NCBI GenBank assembly: GCA_030824175.1
Contig: JAVBYH010000335.1
Coordinates: 1 to 9,109 of the forward strand
Direction: 5' to 3'
DNA: 9,109 bases
From: Bacteroidota bacterium
GTDB lineage: Bacteria; Bacteroidota; Ignavibacteria; UBA10030; UBA8401
Shown here: positions 6,101 through 9,109 of the stretch, one piece after another
How the letters are laid out: the number at the start of each line of letters is the position of its first letter
Position numbering within the stretch: position 1 is the stretch's first letter
Translations under genes and position numbers: made by a program
Notes under the pieces: generated by a model
Told to the model about the DNA's origin: nothing
The model's database searches: none
What the model saw: only the letters and a program-made list of their open reading frames with translations

Positions 6101-7008
6101 GGCGCCGCTTTCATCGCCGCAAGGACGGAATATTTTTTCTCGCCCGCGGCGCGCGCGGCAGCCGATGCGCACGCGCCGGCGAACCGGGCCGCCTCGGCGA
6201 TCTGTTTGTCCGTGCTGAAGCGCTGGAGGAACGCCGCGCCAAAAATATCCCCGCAGCCGACCGTATCCGGGTTCTTTCCTGCCGGCGCGGCCTCGACAGT
6301 ATGCGTGATTGCCGATTTGTGCTGCGCCTCGTACACCGCGGCGCCCTTCTCGCCGTGTGTGATGCACACGGCCTGCACCATGAGAGGAACCATCTGCTTC
6401 ACGAGCGCGTCGACGTCGGCGTATTCCGCCGTCAGTCCGAGCGCCTCATCGCCGTTCATCTGCACCGAATTCATCATGAAGCACCACCGCCGCCAGTCGG
6501 CCAAGGGCCGGCGGGAGCGTGTCGCATCGGCGTTCACGCCGAGCGTCAGATTGTGAATGTCGAGGTGGACGGGCGTGGCCTTCGCGCGCACCACCATGCG
6601 AATCTCGTCGAGCGTGTCGACGGTGATGTCGAATCCCGACATCATATTGATGAGCACGCCATTCACGTTCAGGAACGGTTCGATCTTCGCGAACGGGATC
6701 GGGGCTGAAATTTTTTTCGCGCACACGGTGACGACGTCCCCGTTCGGATAGAAGTGCACCTCGTTCGATTCCTCGCGCGAGGAATAAATGCCGGAGATGT
6801 CGACATTCTTGTACGTCGCGAGCGCCGTCTTCACGCCGTAGTAGTCGCGCTCCCCCACGCCGAACACGGGGAACACCGTGTCGGTCTCGGAGGCGAGCGA
6901 CGCCATTGCCTTCACCGAATTCATGATGCCGGCGTACGTGCGCTGTTCGTCCTTCCCCTCGGGGTGGCGGACGTCGATGCAGAAATGGCCGATGATCGTG
7001 TATTTCAT
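6097..7008 (-). CDS. PfkB (ribokinase) family carbohydrate kinase, divergent
   Basis: This 303-residue cytoplasmic ATP-dependent kinase of the PfkB/ribokinase family phosphorylates a sugar or nucleoside hydroxyl. The C-terminal signature is DTVGCGDIFGAAF (248-260), with the anion hole at 251-253 and catalytic base D254; most relatives read DTTGAGD. MMNSVQMNGDEALGL (178-192) is the usual segment contacting Mg-ATP, and CITHGEKGA (215-223) is the family's T-x-G strand. The N-terminal substrate motif is unusual: AGIMN at 26-30 replaces GGxxxN. The LDIHNLTLG segment (149-157) is distinctive. The gene overlaps hisI by ATGA (7005-7008) and the downstream reductase by ATGA, giving a translationally coupled trio. 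The substrate is not readable; the start is set by the overlap and by the MKYTIIGHFCID first beta strand. Confidence 0.85.
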   Translation of the reverse strand: MKYTIIGHFCIDVRHPEGKDEQRTYAGIMNSVKAMASLASETDTVFPVFGVGERDYYGVKTALATYKNVDISGIYSSREESNEVHFYPNGDVVTVCAKKISAPIPFAKIEPFLNVNGVLINMMSGFDITVDTLDEIRMVVRAKATPVHLDIHNLTLGVNADATRSRRPLADWRRWCFMMNSVQMNGDEALGLTAEYADVDALVKQMVPLMVQAVCITHGEKGAAVYEAQHKSAITHTVEAAPAGKNPDTVGCGDIFGAAFLQRFSTDKQIAEAARFAGACASAAARAAGEKKYSVLAAMKAAP

Positions 7009-7394
7009 TTCTTATAGACCGCCTTCGGATCGAACAGGATCTCCCCCGTTTCGCGCCAGTTGTTGCCGCCCTCTGTCACTTCGCGGTAGAAGCAGGTGCG
7101 CCGGCCGGTGTGGCAGGCCGCGCCGCCGATCTGGTTGATGCGCAGCAGGAGCACGTCCGCGTCACAGTCGAAATGCATCGAAAGCACCTTCTGTACGTTG
7201 CCCGATTCCTCGCCCTTCTTCCACAATTTTTTGCGCGAGCGGCTCCAGTACACAGCGTTCCCGGTTTCGAGCGTCAGGCGGAGGCTTTCCTCGTTCATCC
7301 ACGCCATCATGAGGATGTCGCCCGTGGCGTCGTCCTGCGCGATGGCGGGAATGAGGCCGTCTTCCGTGAATTTCAACTCATCGAGTAGTTTCAT
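7005..7394 (-). CDS. hisI: Phosphoribosyl-AMP cyclohydrolase
   Basis: HisI opens the adenine ring of PR-AMP to give ProFAR, the third step of histidine biosynthesis, as a cytoplasmic zinc enzyme. The 129 residues cover the cyclohydrolase domain only; there is no fused HisE pyrophosphatase. YWSRSRKKLWKKGEESGN (49-66) is the family signature. DCDAD (76-80) supplies the magnesium-binding aspartates and Cys77. ACHTGRRTCFYRE (93-105) supplies Cys94 and Cys101, completing the three-cysteine zinc site. The gene starts 15 bases after hisF stops, with AGGG about 10 bases before the ATG as a modest ribosome binding site. HisE must be encoded elsewhere. The stop overlaps the kinase start. Confidence 0.97.
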   Translation of the reverse strand: MKLLDELKFTEDGLIPAIAQDDATGDILMMAWMNEESLRLTLETGNAVYWSRSRKKLWKKGEESGNVQKVLSMHFDCDADVLLLRINQIGGAACHTGRRTCFYREVTEGGNNWRETGEILFDPKAVYKK

Positions 7395-7409
7395 GTCCTG
7401 CTTCCCTGG

Positions 7410-8168
7410 TTAGTGCCGCATGATGATCTGTTTCGAGCGGAGATAGTCCTTCGCCTCGGCGATCGTGTGCTGACGGAAATGAAAGATCGACGCCGCCAGC
7501 ACGGCATCCGCATGGCCGTCGTGGAGGGCGGCGTAGAGATGCTCGAGCGTGCCGCAGCCGCCGCTGGCGATCACGGGGATCCGCACGGCGGAGGTGACGC
7601 GCCGAAGGAGCTCCACGTCGTAGCCGTCCTTCGTGCCGTCGCGGTCCATGCTCGTGAGAAGGATCTCTCCGGCGCCGAGCGATTCCACGCGCTGCACCCA
7701 TTCGACGACGTCGAGGGGCGTGGGCGTCCGGCCGCCGTTGACGAATACGCGCCATTGTCCCGGCGCAACCTGTTTCGCGTCGACGGCGACGACGATGCAC
7801 TGCACGCCGAACCGCTCCGCGCCGTCGCTGATGAGCTCGGGCGTGTTCACGGCCGCCGTGTTCACCGAGACCTTGTCGGCCCCGCTGCGGAGCATTTCGC
7901 GCATGTCCGAAGTTGTGCGTATCCCCCCGCCGATCGTGAACGGGATGAACACCTCTTCGGCCGTGCGCCGCACAACATCGAGCATCGTCGCCCGGTTGTC
8001 GGACGACGCGGTGATGTCGAGGAACACGAGTTCGTCGGCGCCCTCGGCCGTATAATATTTCGCCTGTTCGATCGGGTCGCCCGCGTCGACGAGGTCGACG
8101 AAGTTCGTCCCCTTCACGACACGGCCCCGGTCCACATCGAGGCATGGTATGATTCGTTTTGCTAGCAT
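7410..8168 (-). CDS. hisF: Imidazole glycerol phosphate synthase, cyclase subunit
   Basis: HisF takes ammonia from HisH and PRFAR to form imidazole glycerol phosphate and AICAR, the latter returning to purine synthesis. At 252 residues it is a standard (beta/alpha)8 barrel that begins with the invariant MLAKRIIPCLDV. Catalytic aspartates are D11 and D130 (VVAVDAKQ). Phosphate-binding loops are visible at TIGGGIRT (78-85) and ASGGCGT (201-207), and LTSMDRDGTKDGYD (171-184) is the family signature. It lies 5 bases after hisA. AGGA (8179-8182 on the plus strand as TCCT) lies 10 bases upstream of the ATG, inside the hisA end. The gene is intact with nothing odd. Confidence 0.98.
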   Translation of the reverse strand: MLAKRIIPCLDVDRGRVVKGTNFVDLVDAGDPIEQAKYYTAEGADELVFLDITASSDNRATMLDVVRRTAEEVFIPFTIGGGIRTTSDMREMLRSGADKVSVNTAAVNTPELISDGAERFGVQCIVVAVDAKQVAPGQWRVFVNGGRTPTPLDVVEWVQRVESLGAGEILLTSMDRDGTKDGYDVELLRRVTSAVRIPVIASGGCGTLEHLYAALHDGHADAVLAASIFHFRQHTIAEAKDYLRSKQIIMRH

Positions 8169-8173
8169 GCGTG

Positions 8174-8938
8174 TCAGATCCTGCGCGTCGGACCGAGATC
8201 GTCCAATTCTTTTTCATTCATGCGCCACAGCTTCTGGCACGGAAACTTGTTCTCGTAGAGCGCCTTGCCCACGATGACGCTGTCGACGCCGTACTTCTCG
8301 ACTTCCTGGAGTTTGATGAGGTCCTCGTACCCGGAGATTCCGCCCGAGGCGGTCACGCGGAGGCCGGACTGGATGGCGATGTCCTTCGTCGATTCGATGT
8401 TCGGTCCCTCCATCATGCCGTCGCGCGCGATGTCCGTGTAGACGATGCGCTTCACGCCGAGCTTCTTCATGGCGAGTGCGAGCTGCACGGCGCCGATGCC
8501 CGTATTTTCCTTCCACCCCTTTGTCATCACGATGCCGTCCTTCGCATCGATGCCGACCGCGATCTTGCTCGGGCCGAACTCTTTCACGCATCGGTAGACG
8601 AGATCGGGATTCTCGATCGCCGCGGTGCCGATAACGACGCGCGCGACGCCGATGGAGAAGAGTTCCTTCACCTGCTCGTAGGAGCGGATGCCGCCGCCGA
8701 CCTGCACCGGGATGTCGATGGCCTTCACCATCCGTTCGATGCACGCCAGGTTCTTCATCGCGCCCTCGAACGCGCCGTCGAGATCGACGACGTGGAGCGT
8801 CTTGGCGTTCTCGCCGCGCCACAGCACGGCCATGTTTGTCGGATCGTCGGAGTAAATTTTCTCTGTGCCCGGTTCACCCTGCACGAGCCGGATGCATTTG
8901 CCGTCTTTGAGATCGATAGCGGGAAAGATTAAGAGCAT
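8174..8938 (-). CDS. hisA: ProFAR isomerase (phosphoribosylformimino-AICAR-phosphate isomerase)
   Basis: HisA opens the aminoaldose of ProFAR by an Amadori rearrangement to give PRFAR, the substrate of HisH-HisF. At 254 residues it is a (beta/alpha)8 barrel homologous to HisF. It begins MLLIFPAIDLKDGKCIRLVQG, with catalytic D9 and the second acidic residue D131 (GIDAKDG). Phosphate loops are VGGGIRS (80-86) and ASGGISG (197-203), and TDIARDGMMEGPN (168-180) is the family signature. The C-terminus extends slightly past the barrel (KELDDLGPTRRI). The start has the best ribosome binding site in the window, AAGGTG, 5 bases before the ATG. It follows hisH by 27 bases. Confidence 0.98.
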   Translation of the reverse strand: MLLIFPAIDLKDGKCIRLVQGEPGTEKIYSDDPTNMAVLWRGENAKTLHVVDLDGAFEGAMKNLACIERMVKAIDIPVQVGGGIRSYEQVKELFSIGVARVVIGTAAIENPDLVYRCVKEFGPSKIAVGIDAKDGIVMTKGWKENTGIGAVQLALAMKKLGVKRIVYTDIARDGMMEGPNIESTKDIAIQSGLRVTASGGISGYEDLIKLQEVEKYGVDSVIVGKALYENKFPCQKLWRMNEKELDDLGPTRRI

Positions 8939-8943
8939 AACAA

Positions 8944-8949
8944 CACCTT
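8944..8949 (-). promoter_or_regulatory. hisA ribosome binding site
   Basis: Minus-strand AAGGTG sits 5 bases upstream of the hisA ATG, within the 27-base hisH-hisA gap. It is the only near-consensus Shine-Dalgarno sequence seen, in contrast to serS, the lipoprotein, DUF47 and epimerase starts, which have none. It confirms the chosen hisA start. Confidence 0.5.
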
Positions 8950-8965
8950 GGCGATAGTAAGTAGA

Positions 8966-9109
8966 TCAGAATTTTGATGCGAAATTTGCCAGCATCCGGA
9001 GTCCCGTCGTCTGGCTTTTTTCGGGGTGGAACTGGATGCCGACGATGTTCTCCTTCTGCACGACGGAGGTGAACGGGAACGCATACTCGGTCGTGCACAA
9101 CGTGACATC
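8966..9109 (-). CDS. hisH: Imidazole glycerol phosphate synthase, glutamine amidotransferase subunit, C-terminal end only
   Basis: Only the last 47 residues and the TGA stop are inside the window; the gene continues past base 9109. They read through the end of a class I glutamine amidotransferase. NIVGIQFHPEKSQTTGLRML (residues 21-40 of the fragment) carries the catalytic His and Glu of the Cys-His-Glu triad, with HPEKSQ being the typical HisH form, and the protein ends NFASKF. HisH hydrolyses glutamine and channels ammonia into HisF. Its position directly upstream of hisA and hisF supports HisH over other amidotransferases such as GuaA, PabA or TrpG. The catalytic cysteine lies outside the window and cannot be checked. 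Confidence 0.92.
   Translation of the reverse strand, partial: DVTLCTTEYAFPFTSVVQKENIVGIQFHPEKSQTTGLRMLANFASKF

Noticed and set aside
6101..6367. Upstream extension of the RmlD-like frame by 89 codons
   Set aside because: The extra residues are Arg/Gly-rich out-of-frame translation of the kinase gene. The Rossmann first strand begins exactly at the ATG at 6100.

Overview
The window is 9,109 bases of GC-rich bacterial chromosome, densely coding, with ten protein genes (two cut by the window edges). There are no RNA genes, phage genes, insertion sequences or CRISPR arrays. Gene content is mostly housekeeping. Most starts lack a clear Shine-Dalgarno sequence, HisI is a stand-alone protein rather than a HisIE fusion, and one gene encodes a Tat-exported dipeptide epimerase. 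Together these suggest a member of the Bacteroidota/Chlorobi/Ignavibacteria (FCB) assemblage with above-average GC. This placement is inference; no marker in the window settles it.

Layout. Bases 1-1041 (minus) hold most of an enolase-superfamily dipeptide epimerase with a twin-arginine leader, preceded by a good sigma70-like promoter. A 274-base divergent intergenic region follows. It leads into a plus-strand pair: a PhoU-like DUF47 protein and a PiT-family phosphate permease, 6 bases apart, which form a phosphate uptake unit. That unit converges on serS (seryl-tRNA synthetase, minus). A perfect 14-bp inverted repeat sits at the junction and overlaps the end of serS.

The rest of the window is on the minus strand. 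Read in the direction of transcription (right to left), it runs hisH (C-terminal end only), hisA, hisF, hisI, a PfkB-family sugar kinase, an RmlD-like SDR sugar reductase, an 82-bp palindromic intergenic element, a lipoprotein with an endonuclease/exonuclease/phosphatase (EEP) fold, and serS. hisI-pfkB and pfkB-rmlD both overlap by ATGA, so the kinase and the reductase are wired to the tail of the histidine operon. HisH and HisF form imidazole-glycerol-phosphate synthase, HisA isomerises ProFAR to PRFAR, and HisI opens the PR-AMP ring: four consecutive middle steps of histidine biosynthesis. The kinase and reductase have no known place in that pathway.

The points most worth a second look are the 82-bp structured repeat, the EEP lipoprotein whose catalytic residues are substituted, and the kinase/reductase pair overlapping the his operon. 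Others are the Tat-exported epimerase and a recurring CACACA leader directly upstream of several start codons that lack a Shine-Dalgarno sequence. I saw nothing that amounts to a wholly new defence or mobile system.
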